Assembly (NCBI GenBank): GCA_034231615.1
Contig: CM067315.1
Span: 15,534,513-15,598,512 of the forward strand
Reading direction: 5' to 3'
DNA length: 64,000 nt
DNA from: Meghimatium bilineatum
Lineage: Eukaryota; Mollusca; Gastropoda; Stylommatophora; Philomycidae
Part shown: positions 63,090 to 64,000 of the stretch, piece by piece
Position numbering within the stretch: the stretch's first letter is position 1
How the letters are laid out: every line of letters starts with the position of its first letter
Translations under genes and position numbers: made by a program
Notes under the pieces: generated by a model
The model's database searches: none
Seen by the model: only the letters and a program-made list of their open reading frames with translations
What the model was told of the DNA's origin: nothing

Positions 63090-63660
63090 GATGTCTCTTG
63101 TCCATCATTGTCATGAGTTGTCAGGTTGTCCCCATTACCCTAATACATGCAACCATACCTTCCATTATTAATTTGTCTATGCTGTTATGGCTCTTTATAT
63201 GGCCAAAATTCTCAGATTTCCTGTTATAATGTTGTTTAGGGGCAAATCTTCTTTGATGTTCTTAACACTTCTCGATTCATCATGTTTGCTATCCATGGTA
63301 TTCTCAATATCCTTCTGTAGCATTTCATTTCAAAGGAAGAAAGTCTCTTTTGCCACTGATTGTATCCATGTTTCAAAGCCTTATATTGCTACTATAAATA
63401 TGCTTACTCTAATCTAAGCTGTAAACCTCAATTACATTTGTGAACTGTTTATGTTTGCACCAAAATATTCAACATTAATGACTTCTTCCAACCCATGGTT
63501 ATCAATTATGACTTTTAATCAGGTTTTGACTTTATCTGTTGTCATGATTTTTGTTTTCTTTGTATTTGAGTATAATTTCTAGGCTTCACTGTATGCATCA
63601 GTCCATTCAAATCTGCTTTCCTAGTTTGTTAAAAGAAACTTTGTGATCTGTACTTTTTCC
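63090..63660 (-). mobile_element. LINE RT C terminus, decayed
   Basis: Reverse complement reads QKRLSSFEMKCYRRILRIPW, then REVLRTSK and FGHIKSHNS-like text (63360-63180), with upstream NHGLEEVINVEYFG-like codons. Confidence 0.68.
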
Positions 63661-63664
63661 ACAT

Positions 63665-63815
63665 TCTTTCTTAAACTCTCACTGGATCTTTCTTATAGCA
63701 GGACAATGGACCTACAAGATTTCCAGCAGGATATAGTCCAGAGAATCATAATGTGTTGTGTTGCTGTTTTATTTGCACCAATAGCCAGACACACCTGACT
63801 TCAGTGTTGGCAACT
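63665..63815 (-). mobile_element. Short GAA-type retroposon, minus copy
   Basis: Reverse complement starts CCAACACTGAAGTCAGGTGT and has ATTATGATTCTCTGGACTAT, ATCCTGCTGGAAATCT and AAGAAAGATCCAGTGAGAGT. Confidence 0.7.
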
Positions 63816-63834
63816 AATATATTCAATGATTTTA

Positions 63835-64000
63835 CCACTTCTATTGAATGGTGTCAAGGTATCAGCAGCAAGGTCAAACTATGTATGATCAGAACATGTG
63901 TAATTCCAGCGTCAATATATGGTTGTGAGGAATGGACATTAAATCAAACAGCAGCAAAGAGAATCACTGCTTTCAAAATGAGATGTTACAGAAGAATTTT
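63835..64000 (+). mobile_element. LINE RT C terminus, cut by window edge
   Basis: Text like RTCVIPASIYGCEEWTLN and KRITAFKMRCYRRI in mixed frames; nearly the same sequence as 18170-18310. Confidence 0.7.

Overview
This is an A+T-rich, intron-rich piece of an invertebrate animal genome. It holds one host gene, on the minus strand: the 3' end of a spectraplakin (the single-copy invertebrate relative of vertebrate MACF1/dystonin, fly shot and worm vab-10). Fifteen exons can be placed with canonical AG/GT borders between 62655 and 11605. They join in frame into an 838-residue C terminus: spectrin repeats, a Ser/Pro-rich linker, a last spectrin-like segment, two EF-hands, a GAS2 (GAR) domain split over two exons, and a basic Ser-rich tail with an SxIP motif. 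The gene continues beyond the right edge. The LINE types and protein suit a lophotrochozoan or an invertebrate deuterostome, but the phylum cannot be fixed from this window.

Layout. 1-6.5 kb is non-genic: nested LINE debris, a hAT MITE with an 8-bp target duplication, and two minisatellites (34 bp and 23 bp units). 6.8-11.5 kb has tRNA-like SINEs, LINE ends and the region downstream of the gene. 11.6-18 kb carries the last three exons. 18-37 kb is one 19-kb intron with a long (AT)n, a 20-bp minisatellite with a 180-200 bp higher-order period, a 2-kb TA-flanked inverted-repeat element, a 2.35-kb TTAA-flanked piggyBac-like element and a possible Penelope-like fossil. 37-48 kb has the GAS2 and EF-hand exons, more LINEs, a complete SINE with a 15-bp target duplication, and a LINE insertion of 2.6 kb with an open 857-codon frame. 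48-56 kb has a 36-bp minisatellite, LINE fragments and a mariner copy. 56-63 kb has the spectrin-repeat exons.

Most of the DNA is retroposon debris. Several lineages can be told apart by 3' ends. An RNase H-bearing LINE and a family of short retroposons both end in (GAA)n. Target duplications, found by eye, date several nested events and show very short LINE insertions (37 and 82 bp). All calls come from reading the sequence; no database search was run.
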